Positions 45,577 to 56,775 of a stretch of DNA of 64,000 bases are shown here, piece after piece. How positions within the stretch are numbered: the first letter of the stretch is position 1; each line of letters starts with the position of its first letter. The stretch is from contig NC_049562.1 of NCBI RefSeq assembly GCF_013368755.1, forward strand, positions 6,820,001-6,884,000, read 5' to 3'. Below the pieces are notes generated by a model. It searched no databases. It was not told the origin of the DNA and was given only the letters and a program-made list of their open reading frames with translations. The position numbers and the translations under genes are program-made. Origin of the DNA: Talaromyces rugulosus. Its lineage: Eukaryota; Ascomycota; Eurotiomycetes; Eurotiales; Trichocomaceae.

Positions 45577-48500
45577 GTGTCTCTCAAAAATCAAATAGAG
45601 AAAAAACAGTTCATCCACATACCAAAGACAATACTAAGGAGAAATAGACCAGTCAATCTCAAACACCAAGCTAATATAGAGCGCCGAGATCGGTTAATAG
45701 AAGAACCTGTCCCACTCCTACAACCAGAACCCCAAAGAAAAGCGCCTACAGTTACAGAAAGAACACAAAGGACACAATCAAGGATAGAACTACAGAAAAT
45801 AGAGAAAATCTTACAATCAAAGAACGCCACAGGACCCTTTAACAATACCAAGGAAACATCACCAGTTATCAGTCCAACAAGAAACCCACATCGCCAACGC
45901 TCAGAAAGAAAAACATATAGAATAGACATAACAATCATCAGAGCTGCCAGATTCCATCATTATGTAAAAAACAAAACTACAGATATCTTCATGACTAGTC
46001 TTTACAAGATAAAGCAGACACTAGAAACTAAGAAGGAAAGAACAGCCAAGTCGACTAAAAATGAGGAGATCAAGCAGCAGCTGCCAGATCAGTATCACGA
46101 GTTCACCAATGTCTTCTCAAAGATCCACTCAGACGAGTTGCCAGTTCACCAAAAGTATAACCACAAGATCGAGTTAAATCAAGACCTAGAGTTAGATTAT
46201 AGTCCTTTATATCAAATGTCAGAGGAACAGCTCCAAACAGCCCAAGACTATATTATTAATAACCTGGATAAAGGATTTATCGTCCCTAGCAATACACCAT
46301 TCACGTCTCCAATCCTCATGGCCAAGAAAGCCAATGGCGGATTCCGCTTCTATGTTAATTACCGCAAGCTGAACGCTTTGACCAGAAAAGACCAATATCC
46401 ACTGCCACTTATCGAGGAAGTCTTTGAGCGCTTAAGTAAGGCAAAGATCTTCACTAAGCTGGACATTAGGCAGAGGTTCCACCGAATCCGAATACACCCA
46501 GACTCCACAGATCTAACCACCTTCCATTGTCAGTATAGCACTTTTAAATATGAGATAATACCGTTTAGCCTCACCAATAGACCAGCGACGTTTCAACAAC
46601 TGATCAACAATATCTTCATAGACTACCTTGACCAGTTCGTGATTGCGTTCATCAACAATCTATTAATATACAGCGAGAACGAGCTAGAGCATGAGATGCA
46701 TATGCGACAGGTATTAAAGAGACTCCGAGAGGCAGGACTACAAGCCAGTATCAAAAAATGCAAGTTCCATATCACATCAACCAAGTATCTAGACTTTATC
46801 ATTACCTCAGAGGAAATAGAGGTCAACCCAGCAAAGATTAAGATTATCCTTTCCTAGAAAACACCAATAACAGTTTTAGAAATACAGTCATTCCTTAGTT
46901 TCTGCAACTTCTATCAAAAGTTCATAAAGGCCTACAGCCGAACTGCAAGGCCATTACATTACCTCACTCAAACTAACATTCCATTTATATAGAGTAAAGA
47001 GTGCGAAGAAGCATTTGAAATTCTGAAAAAGAAATTATCGAAAGCCCCAGTACTAGCCCATTACAACCCCAATCGCCAAACCCACATAGAAACAAACGCG
47101 TCAGATGGAGTAGTGGCCGCAGTTCTATCTCAACTATATAAGGATAAGGAATAACATCTGGTCATGTACTACTCCACATTAATAACCCCAGCCGAGCATA
47201 ATTACGACATCTATGACAAAGAACTACTGGCAGTAATAAAGACTCTAAGAAAATAAAAGTCTGAATTAATTAGATTAAGAGGACAGAAGTCCTTTGATAT
47301 CCTATCAAATCACCGGGCTCTTAAATACTTTATAACTATCAAAGCTTTAAATACCTAACAAGCCTGATGGTACAAGTTCTTAAAGGAATACCACTTTGTA
47401 CTCAGATACTGACTAGGAAAAACGAATATATTAACAGACACCCTCACCTAGAGAGAAGATGAAAAGGCGAAAAACCTTAATCATCAGAACTAAATGCTAC
47501 TACCGCGGCATAAAATCGACAATAAGATCGCACTTAAGATAACATATATAGAACTGGTCACCCTAACTATAGAGAATGATATTATCACCAAGGTATTAGC
47601 GGCCAACAAGAAATATATAGCTGAGAAAAGTGCCGAAGTCTTACTCTTAGAGAAAAAGGAGAGCTATAGAGTAATTAAAAAACAACTTTTCTTTAATAAA
47701 TAACTCTATATTCCCAAGAAGGATGATTTACAAACACAACTACTAGACGAAGTACATTAACAACCTATAACAGCGCACCCAGAACATACAAAAATGCTGA
47801 AGCTAGTCTAAGAACAATTCTATTAGAAAATATAGAGTAATGATATAAATTGATATATAGACAATTATAAGATATATAAGAGAACGAACATGTACAGAGA
47901 CAGGGCCCCTAGACTCTTCCAACCATTACCTATCCCAGTACGATCTTAGCAGCATTTATTAATAGACTTCATAGAGCTGCCCCAAGACAAATAGAGATTC
48001 GATAACATTTTTATTACTGTTGACCGTTTAATCAAAAGACCAGTCTCTATACCGTGCCACAAAGGGGTGACAGCTAAAGACATAGCAAAGTTATAGATTT
48101 AGTATATCTTCCCGTGGATAGGCCTACCAGACAGCATTATATCAGACCAAGAAGACCAGTTTATCTCTGAGTTCTAAGAAGAGATATACTGAATCCTTCA
48201 CATCAAGATAAAGCTGTCAACAGCACAGCATGCCCAGATAGATAGACAAATAAAGATAGTAAATCAGTATCTTCAGCAGCAGCTACAGCCATATATTAAC
48301 TTTGCAATGGACAACTGGTCAGAGTACCTACTAATTATCAACTTTACAGCTACGTCACTACCACAAGAATCTACAGAGATATCCCCATTTAAGATAGAAA
48401 AAGGTTATACTCCTCAGATATTATTTAATTAGGCGCTATCAACGCCACCTAGAAGCTATACACTGAACAAGAAGAAAGCCCAAGTATAGATACAGTATTT

Positions 48501-48900
48501 AGAACACATATAGAACCACGCCTGCAATAATATTACAAAAACACAAGACAGACAGCAACAGCAAGCAAACAAGCACAGACAGAAAATAGACTTCAGAGTT
48601 AGTGATCACATCTACATCAATAACAAAAAATAGAATACAAAACGACCAGGCAGGAAGCTAGGCTATCAGTCTGAAGGACTATACAAGATACTACGTAAGA
48701 TAAGATATACCTTTAAATTAAATTTGCTACAGGGCATACAAATACACCATATCTTTTCCCCAGACAAGCTCTGCCACGCCGCTTCGACCAAGCCTCTTAC
48801 TAGTCAACTGAAGAAGAAATGTCCTAAGCTCTAGATTAATAGAAATTCAGAATAAGAAGTCAATAGGATCCTAGACTCCTAGATACATTGAAAGAAGCTA
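45577..48900 (+). pseudogene. Family D pol (reverse transcriptase, RNase H, integrase), decayed
   Basis: The longest open piece (45577-46857, 426 codons) holds most of the reverse transcriptase: SPILMAKKANGGFRFYVNYR, KLDIRQRFHRIRI (first catalytic Asp kept) and FINNLLIYSE at about 46650, where the family has Tyr-x-Asp-Asp. Both catalytic Asp codons are now Asn (GAC-to-AAC, GAT-to-AAT), changes of the RIP type. RNase H (NASDGVVAAVL for the usual DAS) and integrase pieces (ITVDRLIKRPVSI; SIISDQEDQFISEF) follow with many stops. Confidence 0.85.
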
Positions 48901-49144
48901 TGCTATCAAGTAAGCTGACTAGACAGAGACCTAGATCTAGTATAGTATCCAGCAAAGTATTTTTTGAATACTCTACTAACACTGAAATTGTTCTATGATG
49001 CCAATCCCAAAAAGCCAGGTCCACCATGCTGGTTAGATGTGTAGATAAAAGCTATAGAGAAGGATCAATTTATTAAAAAGCATATAGATGATAATAGACT
49101 AGTAACCAACGCTTGAGGGCAAGCGTTTCCGAAGAGAGGGGTGA

Positions 49145-49418
49145 TGTGACGGCTGAGTCTAAGGCTATCTCTAAGGGTAGGAGCGGCCTTATGGCCGGAT
49201 GGGAGGCCTTAGGCAGGAAGGGTATCAATCCTAACCCGCGGTGCCAGATCTGGGGATAGCCTCACCCCAGGGCTATAAGGGGTCAAGCTGGTTACCTAAG
49301 CACACAAGATAAAACCTTCCTGCAGGTCCTGGTAGTTAGATTCCTTTCCCATGCTTGTTGTTTTAGAGAATCGCACCCCTAGATAGGAATCGAATATCTT
49401 TGGAAAAGGCATGTCACA
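49145..49418 (+). repeat. 3' LTR of family D (274 bp)
   Basis: Same length as the 5' LTR, differing by about twenty transitions in both directions relative to it. The left arm of the inverted repeat is degraded here. Confidence 0.9.
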
Positions 49419-49422
49419 GCTG

Positions 49423-50325
49423 GAAGTAAGACATTTATACTCTGTTTTTCTTAAAAAGCTAGGCATATACTTAAGTAGCATAAAGTATTTAAGTTAATCC
49501 TTACTATCAATTAGTATTAATAACTGGTTTCATATTAGCTATTTATTAAGTATCAATTACTATTCTATATCAACTACCTATTTTATATTAATTACCTAAA
49601 ATAAATAGCTTTTGTCTAGAGCTTATTAGATTTAATATTAATAATATACATATGGTGCCAGATCTTTTATGTTGTGTCTATATAAATAAAGACAGATATC
49701 TAGACTTATTCCACAGTTCATCACTCTGAGACTACAAGAAATCACAATAAAGCTAAAGTTATCTAAATCTATATTAAAATAATTAAACAAAGACCAGTAT
49801 TCCAACTCATAGTATAATCCTTGATTACTATTTGAAGTTAGAGGTATGACTACCAACTTCTGCTACTCCTCCATGGTTGAAACTCAAGTTTGAAAAGTTC
49901 TACATTGCGCTTTCGGTGCTTGAGGGCTAACCTACGAAAATCACTACGAATATGATGTTATACAGATACTGCTTTTACTCTATAACAATTGCGATTTGTG
50001 GCAGCACGCCCGAAACCGGGCGCGATCGTCGTCCAAACCAGCGTCGGTACCACCGTGTATAGGCACAACAGCCCACAGTGCGTGGTCGTATTATACCTTT
50101 CCCGGCTATACTATCTCGTCAATCTATTTTCCAGTCATTCTTTTTGCGAATATACTGAAATAGCGTTCCTCACTCTCACAAATAGTCTGCTCTGCCTTAA
50201 AAGCAGACTGTTCCTTTCTAATTTCCTTCTATCTATTCTTGATTGGCATCTAAATAACACTCTACATTTACTATGTTTCTTTAATACATTTAAGGCTGCG
50301 GACTTATTAGTATACGCATTCTACT
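49423..50325. other. AT-rich region, no supported gene
   Basis: A GC-richer patch at 49990-50070 gives an open frame (49989-50336), but it becomes hydrophobic low-complexity sequence and has no recognisable domain. It may be the leader of the DUF3435 gene that follows. Confidence 0.35.
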
Positions 50326-51533
50326 ATGCTATCTAGTTATACAGATACTAACCCTTCAAAGAATAATATTAATAATGTCTTATCTAGCTATAACTTTAAA
50401 GATTTATATAACTTTAATAATAATAATGTCTTTGACTACAAGTTAGACAGAAGTTATATAATAATTGTAACTAAATCAGAATTAGAACTAGCACATTATC
50501 CAGAACAATCCATATCTTATTATTCTTTATCCGAATCCTTAGAATACAGTGATAACCCTAATAATGATATAAATAAAAATATTACCAATGTCTTCTTAGA
50601 CTATAAGCATTCTGATAAGACTAAATTATATTAGACCTATATAAAAGGACAGTGATATAAATAAGGATCTTAAGCTTTTTTTTTATAAACCATCTGTAAC
50701 CAACCATTAATAATTCCTTACTAGGTATTATAAGGTAAAAACTGCTAAGACAAATATATTACTAAAATAGAATGATGTAGAGAAGGCTCTCCACAAGATA
50801 ATAGTAAATAATATATATCAATTCTTTAACTATTATATAAAGCTAAAGTAAGATAAAAACTACTAGCTATTAAAAAAAATTAAAAAGACTAGTACTCTGC
50901 ATCAAGAATAGAAAACTTTCTAGGGGTATTATCAAATAATTACTTGTACTAGCTTTATAAAAGAATAATATAAAGAGATTAATGTGGTATATAATTAGGT
51001 TTTATAATGGTTGGCTTTTTTAATCAGTGGATAGGGTCTCTAAAGTCTGATAGATAAGTATTAGTTAGATATAAAAAAGTGAGAGAAAACTAGAGTCTAT
51101 CTACAGGACTTAATAGAGTTTAATAAGACTATTTTATAGACTATTAAAAAATAATTTCATCTTAGCTTTAAGTAGATTCAGATCTATTTTTTTACTATCT
51201 TTAGAATTTTTATAGTTAATTAGATTTCTGCTTTTCTATCACTACAACTAAAGTATCTTCAGTTTTCTATCCAAAAAAATCCTCTGGGCGGCCTTCTGAT
51301 TCTAATAATAGAACTTCGTACTGAGCACACTAAACAATATCTTAGAATTATATAATAGTATATATAAGCTTAGTTTAACAGTTTTATTTTATATACTAAG
51401 TGGCGTCTAGTAATAACTTTTCCTTTTTAGAAATTATAGATAATCTGTTATTGATTTTTAACTCTTATATCTTTCTGTTTAGTATTCTCTTCTATTTAGA
51501 TATTTTTAAGGCAGAAGGTCTTTACTTGATAGA
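50326..51533 (+). pseudogene. DUF3435 (tyrosine-recombinase-like) gene, 5' part, RIP-decayed
   Basis: An ATG at 50326 opens 102 clean codons (acidic N-terminus with NVFLDYKHSDKTKLY). The gene then continues with Gln/Trp-type stops through a helical region (NNIYQFFNYYIKLK near 50800-50840) and the family's hallmark LQFSIQKNPLGG at about 51255-51290, followed by ELRTEHTKQYL. After a probable intron it reads SNNFSFLEIIDNLLLIFNSY. DUF3435 proteins are the fungal tyrosine-recombinase relatives that include the captains of Starship elements. The gene is interrupted at 51534 by a Ty3/gypsy insertion and resumes at 57038. Confidence 0.72.
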
Positions 51534-51790
51534 TGTTAGGGTCTTAGCCCCTGGGATACTCAGGCTTCGCTCTCGTAGAATAACCGCACCTGGTCCGCAC
51601 CTGGTTCGCCATAGAAGAACCCCCTGACGCTACACCAGATTCGCTAGGGCGCCCCCGGGACCCACACTCGCCTGTATCGACATTCGACAATGCGAACCCC
51701 TGCGAACCTTTTCCTTCTCTTTCTCACGTTCGAATCTACTCAATTCCTGGACCTACATAAGGCCAGTAAGACGGGACCTAGCCCGTAACA
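51534..51790 (+). repeat. 5' LTR of intact family B element (257 bp)
   Basis: It contains ACGTTCGAATCTA at 51726-51738, the exact complement of the segment just inside the LTR. It includes the duplicated ATGTCGA-type 7-bp segment missing from the decayed copy. Confidence 0.96.
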
Positions 51791-51791
51791 T

Positions 51792-51804
51792 TAGATTCGA
51801 ACGT
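51792..51804 (+). promoter_or_regulatory. Putative primer-binding site, self-priming type
   Basis: One base after the 5' LTR lies TAGATTCGAACGT. It is the perfect 13-nt reverse complement of ACGTTCGAATCTA inside the LTR (51726-51738) and has no TGG start as expected for a tRNA 3' end. This is the arrangement of Tf1/sushi elements, where the 5' end of the element RNA folds back and primes minus-strand synthesis. The same pair is kept in the decayed copy. The sequence resembles a tRNA T-arm, so a tRNA-fragment primer is an alternative. Confidence 0.6.
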
Positions 51805-51979
51805 CTCACCCCCCTCCCCTATTTAAAGGGTCGAGAACGCGCCACTCCCCTCACCCGAAGGGTTGAGCTATACGATCGCTCCTCGTTCGTTCGAGTCGAG
51901 CCCCTGAGAACCGTACCAACTCTCCTCATTCGGAGGATTGAATTATTATATCGCCGCTCCTCGACGACCGAGTTGAGCA

Positions 51980-53092
51980 TTGAGAAATTTCCCCATTATG
52001 ACGAATAGCCCACCGAGGGACGGCCCGGACCGAAGGGGCATACCTTTGGAACCGAACCAGCTGTTATTGGAACAAATGCAACGAATGGAACTCCTTCTGA
52101 CGAATATGTCCGCTCGCCTATCGCATGTCGAAGGACAAGTTAACAATACGACCGAACCACCTATGCCCGAGGTCCCTACTGATGCCACACCATCGGTAAC
52201 CCCTATGTACAGTGCGAACAAACCGCGCCACTCCCTTGACCATCCCGATAAATATGACGACTCTGATCGTTCACGATATATGCAGTTCGTGGCAATCCTA
52301 TATGCAAAATTGACGGTCGATGCACCAGCGATCGGAGGACCGTACGAGCAACTGTGGTACGCCTATGGACGGTTGGCAGGAAAGGCCCAGACGAAGGTCT
52401 ACCCCTGGATGCGGCTTCATGGGAACGTAAATACGGTCACCCCCGCTACACTAGAAGCTTTCTTTGCGCACCTTAACGTGCTGTTCGAAGATCATCAACT
52501 TGTGGAGAAGGCGAACCTTGAACTTAACCGTATACGACAGGGGCGCACCCCTTTCCAGGACTTTATCAGCGAATTTGAACGGATATTACTTCTTGCAGGA
52601 GGTCAATCATGGACCGACGACGTAAAAATCTCACGACTGAAAACCGCGATTAACCAAGAAATGAGGCGTGCGACTGTCGGGAGCGACATGCCGAAGCAGT
52701 ACGAAGCTTTCTGCGAACGCTTACACCGAGTAGCGAACGACCTTGAAGAGCTGAAAAGGATTGACAACATCCAGTCCCGATACAAGCGGAACACTTCCCG
52801 TCCGCTCACAAAAGGAACCTCCCCCGACAGAGGACAGCCCCAAGTCATGGACTGGACACCTGCGGGCCTGCCAATTAATACTGTCAGAACGGACAACTGT
52901 TTTCGATGCGGAAAACCGGGTCATATTGCCCAATACTGCCCCGAGCCTGCGCCGCTCCGTCGGGCGCCATCTCCGAGGAACCGTGGCAAGAAGAAACACG
53001 ATACGTTCACGAGAATATCCAACACCGGAGTAAAGGAGAATGAAACCGAATCTGATACAGGCTCAGATAGCACATCAGAGTCAAAAGAGTAG
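51980..53092 (+). CDS. Family B Gag (370 aa)
   Basis: A retrotransposon Gag with an N-terminal proline-rich, charged region and a short coiled-coil-like stretch (LLLEQMQRMELLLTNMSARL, residues 29-48). The capsid domain spans about residues 75-240 (YMQFVAILYAKLTVD; LEAFFAHLNVLFEDHQLVEK) and a CCHC zinc knuckle lies at residues 307-320 (CFRCGKPGHIAQYC). The tail is acidic and serine-rich. It packages element RNA into virus-like particles. The start ATG at 51980 follows a 190-nt leader. The stop at 53090-53092 lies inside a 49-nt overlap with the open pol frame. Confidence 0.95.
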   Translation: MRNFPIMTNSPPRDGPDRRGIPLEPNQLLLEQMQRMELLLTNMSARLSHVEGQVNNTTEPPMPEVPTDATPSVTPMYSANKPRHSLDHPDKYDDSDRSRYMQFVAILYAKLTVDAPAIGGPYEQLWYAYGRLAGKAQTKVYPWMRLHGNVNTVTPATLEAFFAHLNVLFEDHQLVEKANLELNRIRQGRTPFQDFISEFERILLLAGGQSWTDDVKISRLKTAINQEMRRATVGSDMPKQYEAFCERLHRVANDLEELKRIDNIQSRYKRNTSRPLTKGTSPDRGQPQVMDWTPAGLPINTVRTDNCFRCGKPGHIAQYCPEPAPLRRAPSPRNRGKKKHDTFTRISNTGVKENETESDTGSDSTSESKE

Positions 53093-53160
53093 CTCCTGCG
53101 CAAAGTCGCCCGCAGGAGCCAAAATGCAAAACAGCTCGTGACTTCGAGAATTTTAAGAAG

Positions 53161-56100
53161 ATGGTTGGAAGGTTTGACGGACCCCCATTCAATATAGACG
53201 CATGGTTAGACCGTAGAACCAATGCCAATGCTTTAATTGATAGTGGGTGCCTCACCTATGGGATCATCAAAGAGACCTTCGCTCGAAAGAAAAAGCTGAA
53301 TTGTAGCGCTATTAAACCTCGACCTATTAAGGGATATGATGGTTCGGCACCTCAATACATCAAAGAAATTGCATGCGTGACATTAGATATCGGGGGAAAT
53401 ATACAGGAGAAAGCCTACTTCTATGTGGTTCCGAAGTGCGAATACGATATGATATTGGGTCTCCCATGGATGGAACACCAACATGTAAGAATTGACGCCG
53501 CTGGAGGCCGACTGGAATTCGGGAACGGAATATCCGTCGATAAAAAGAACCTGTTACGACCTGAGTACGCCCCCCGACAGATCGGTGCAGCTGCGGTGAA
53601 CGCTTTGAAAAGGATGCGAAGCAGGAAAAAGGAGGTCGACATATTTGCAGTCTCCATGCGGGATATTGAGAAAGCTCTGGCCCCGAAACCACAGACAGAC
53701 CCAGGGAACAAGCTACCTAAGCATTACCACGAGTTCCTGGAACTATTTGACCCGAAGGAAGCTGACAAGCTACCACCGTCACGTCCGAATATCGACCATC
53801 AGATTGAACTAATTGACGCCGACGCGAAGGGGCGCAAGCCAGAGATACCATGGGGCCCTCTCTATAACATGTCACGGGAAGAACTGCTGGTCCTACGGAA
53901 AACTCTCCACGACTTACTGTCGAAGGACTTCATACGTGTGAGCAACTCGCCCGCTGCAGCGCCGGTACTGTTTGTAAGGAAACCCGGAGGAGGACTGCGC
54001 TTCTGCGTCGATTATCGGGCGCTCAACGCTATGACAAAAAGGGACCGATATCCACTACCGTTAATACATGAGACCCTACAACGAATATCTAAAGCCCGAT
54101 GGTTTACAAAGCTTGACGTTACAGCGGCCTTCCATAAGATACGCATCGCCGAAGGAGACGAGTGGAAGACAGCTTTCCGAACCAGGTTTGGACTCTATGA
54201 ATGGTTAGTAACACCTTTCGGCCTTACCAATGCGCCGAGCACGTTTCAACGATACATCAATTGGACCCTTCGCGAGTTCCTGGACGACTTTGTATCTGCC
54301 TATCTGGACGACGTGCTTATCTTTACGGAAGGCAGCCGCGCGCACCATCGGAAACAGGTAATGAGGGTGCTAGAACGCCTGCGCACTGCGGGACTACAGC
54401 TAGATATCAATAAATGCGAGTTCGAGGTGCAGACAACAAAATACCTCGGATTCATATTAGAAGCTGGAAAAGGGATCCGAATGGACCCCGCGAAAGTCTC
54501 TGCCATTTTGGAATGGAAAGCCCCAACGTGTGTGAAAGACGTGCGATCGTTCCTAGGGTTCGCAAATTTCTACCGACAGTTTATCCGAGGGTATTCCGAC
54601 ATAATCCGTCCGCTGACAGAACTGACTAAAAAGGGAACTACCTTCGTTTGGACCAAGGCCGCCAATGAAGCCTTCGAACAACTAAAGCAAATGTTTGTGA
54701 GCGACCCAATACTAGTGCAATTCGACCCCGAGCAGGATACAATCGTGGAAGCCGACTCTTCGGGATATGTCGTAGGGGGGACATTATCACAGTACGATAA
54801 CAAAGGACTCCTACGAACCTGCGCCTACTTCTCCCGAAAGTGCACGCCCGCGGAGTGCAATTACGAGATCCACGATAAGGAGCTATTGGCGATAATAGCG
54901 TGTCTGAAGCAATGGGAACCTGAACTAATTGGCACTAAGGAGTTTACTATCCTGACCGACCACCGGAATCTTAAATACTTCATGCAGCTCCGACGGTTGA
55001 ATGAAAGGCAAATGAGATGGGCCGGTATACTCTCACGCTTCAACTATAAGCTCCAATACCGGCCAGGGCGACTAGCTGCCAGACCTGATGCACTATCGCG
55101 ACGCTCGCAAGATATGCCCGATGGGATTGACGATGAACGCCTAGCATACCGAAATAAGCGTCTTATCAACCCTAACAAGGTACGGAGAGACTATCCAGAA
55201 CAACCTCCCCAGGGTCGCTTATCGAACACCGCACCTGAACCCCATGTCCACGCTACCCACATAGAGCACTTAACGTCAATTGGAGAACAGTGGCGACTAG
55301 CCGAAGCCGAGGATAAGAATTATGAACGAATCAAAGAGGCCGTACGCCAGAAGCTCCCGCGGTTCCCTCAAGACCTACAACTTCGCACCATGGTATCCGA
55401 ATGCACGATCGATGCAGCGGACCGGTTACTATTTCGAAACCGACAATGGGTACCAAACAGCGAACCACTCCGCACTCGTATTATACAAGATACGCACGAC
55501 TCCTATCTCACCGGACACCCAGGCCGAAACATGACCTATGCCATCGTGGCCCGACAACTATATTGGCCGAACCTATCTGAGGATGTCCGAAGGTTCGTGA
55601 ATAACTGCGACAAATGTGGTGCGAACACCGTATGGAGACAACGCCGACAAGGGTTATTAAAACCGCTCCCTGTTCCCTCGCGAATGTGGCGAGATATTAG
55701 TATGGATTTTATAGAGAAACTCCCAATGTCCGACGGGAATACGAATCTCATGGTAATCGTTGACCGACTGGGAAAAGGGATTATATTGGTACCATGCAAA
55801 CACATAGATACTGAGACAGTGATATCGAAGTTCGTTGACCGATTCATACGCGAACATGGGCCGCCTAGCAGCATTATATCGGATCGGGGCACGCAATTTG
55901 TTAATGACCTTTGGAAAGGCGTGTGCGAACGTCTAAAGATCATGAGACGATTGTCAACCGCGCATCACCCCCAAACTGATGGACAGACGGAACGTGCTAA
56001 CTCTGTGGTGGAAGAATACCTGCGGAACTTCTGTACCTACCTCCAAACCGACTGGAGCCCACTAACCGCAATTGCGCAACTCGCAATAAACGGGCGCGAC

Positions 56101-56775
56101 GCTACTGCAACTGGTATCAGCCCCTTCTTCCTGACCCATGGATACAACGTCGAACCACTCCAGTTAGATGAAGCTATCCCCACATCTGAGCAGCAAAGAC
56201 CCGCCGCCGAACGTGCAAACGATATAGTTACTAAGCTACGGCAGGCCTTTGATATAGCGCAGACTGAGCTTGTCTCAGCGCAGCAGCGAATGGAAGATAG
56301 TGCGAACCGTCGCCGAGAGACTCCTCTGGAGTATAAAGTAGGACAGAAGGTATGGTTAGACCTTCGGAACATTCGGACCGAACGACCTTCGAAGAAGCTG
56401 GACGCCCGACATGCGAAATATACTATACTAGAGAAAGTGGGATCCCATGCGTACCGACTCGATGTCCCCGGAACTATTCATGATGTTTTTCATACGACGC
56501 TCCTCCGCCCTGCGGGCACACGTCCGCTCCCTTCACAGACCCGACACGATTACCAGCCACCAGCGCACCTAGTAGAAGGCAATGAAGAGTACCTAGTCGA
56601 TAGCATACTCGACGAACGGACCATACGTCGGGGCCGCGGACATATGAAGCAATACCTTGTCCGTTGGACCGGATATGCGCGACCTACATGGGAACCTGCC
56701 CGGTCCATGGAAGACACCGAAGCACTCGACCACTGGCTCCAACACCACAACGCCCTTGCCGAAGGGGGGGAGTAA
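53161..56775 (+). CDS. Family B Pol: protease, reverse transcriptase, RNase H, integrase, chromodomain (1204 aa)
   Basis: Domains in order. Aspartic protease with Asp27-Ser-Gly. Reverse transcriptase with FTKLDVTAAFHKIRI, FGLTNAPSTFQ and YLDD at residues 381-384. RNase H with EADSSGYVVGG and LTDHRNLKYF. Integrase with a His/Cys zinc region ending CDKC and the D849, D908, E944 catalytic triad (35 residues between the last two). A C-terminal chromodomain (about 1143-1197, YLVRWTGYARPTWEPA) places it in the chromoviruses. Pol is in the -1 frame relative to gag and open upstream to 53044. It may be made by a -1 shift in the 49-nt overlap or by starting at Met 53161. The stop codon directly abuts the 3' LTR. 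Confidence 0.96.
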   Translation: MVGRFDGPPFNIDAWLDRRTNANALIDSGCLTYGIIKETFARKKKLNCSAIKPRPIKGYDGSAPQYIKEIACVTLDIGGNIQEKAYFYVVPKCEYDMILGLPWMEHQHVRIDAAGGRLEFGNGISVDKKNLLRPEYAPRQIGAAAVNALKRMRSRKKEVDIFAVSMRDIEKALAPKPQTDPGNKLPKHYHEFLELFDPKEADKLPPSRPNIDHQIELIDADAKGRKPEIPWGPLYNMSREELLVLRKTLHDLLSKDFIRVSNSPAAAPVLFVRKPGGGLRFCVDYRALNAMTKRDRYPLPLIHETLQRISKARWFTKLDVTAAFHKIRIAEGDEWKTAFRTRFGLYEWLVTPFGLTNAPSTFQRYINWTLREFLDDFVSAYLDDVLIFTEGSRAHHRKQVMRVLERLRTAGLQLDINKCEFEVQTTKYLGFILEAGKGIRMDPAKVSAILEWKAPTCVKDVRSFLGFANFYRQFIRGYSDIIRPLTELTKKGTTFVWTKAANEAFEQLKQMFVSDPILVQFDPEQDTIVEADSSGYVVGGTLSQYDNKGLLRTCAYFSRKCTPAECNYEIHDKELLAIIACLKQWEPELIGTKEFTILTDHRNLKYFMQLRRLNERQMRWAGILSRFNYKLQYRPGRLAARPDALSRRSQDMPDGIDDERLAYRNKRLINPNKVRRDYPEQPPQGRLSNTAPEPHVHATHIEHLTSIGEQWRLAEAEDKNYERIKEAVRQKLPRFPQDLQLRTMVSECTIDAADRLLFRNRQWVPNSEPLRTRIIQDTHDSYLTGHPGRNMTYAIVARQLYWPNLSEDVRRFVNNCDKCGANTVWRQRRQGLLKPLPVPSRMWRDISMDFIEKLPMSDGNTNLMVIVDRLGKGIILVPCKHIDTETVISKFVDRFIREHGPPSSIISDRGTQFVNDLWKGVCERLKIMRRLSTAHHPQTDGQTERANSVVEEYLRNFCTYLQTDWSPLTAIAQLAINGRDATATGISPFFLTHGYNVEPLQLDEAIPTSEQQRPAAERANDIVTKLRQAFDIAQTELVSAQQRMEDSANRRRETPLEYKVGQKVWLDLRNIRTERPSKKLDARHAKYTILEKVGSHAYRLDVPGTIHDVFHTTLLRPAGTRPLPSQTRHDYQPPAHLVEGNEEYLVDSILDERTIRRGRGHMKQYLVRWTGYARPTWEPARSMEDTEALDHWLQHHNALAEGGE

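Larger units (their letters stand above)
43424..49418 (+). mobile_element. Family D Ty3/gypsy retrotransposon, RIP-decayed
   Basis: Direct 274-bp LTRs (43424-43697 and 49145-49418; TGTGACGG...TCACA) enclose a gag-pol region in the plus orientation. GCTG flanks both ends (43420-43423 and 49419-49422), a 4-bp target duplication. Coding parts are gag (about 43950-45110), protease-like (about 45200-45520), reverse transcriptase (45577-46857 open), RNase H, and an integrase zinc and core region (about 47700-48420). TAG and TGA replace Trp and Gln codons throughout. The LTRs differ from each other by many transitions, so the element is old or heavily RIP-hit. Confidence 0.9.
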
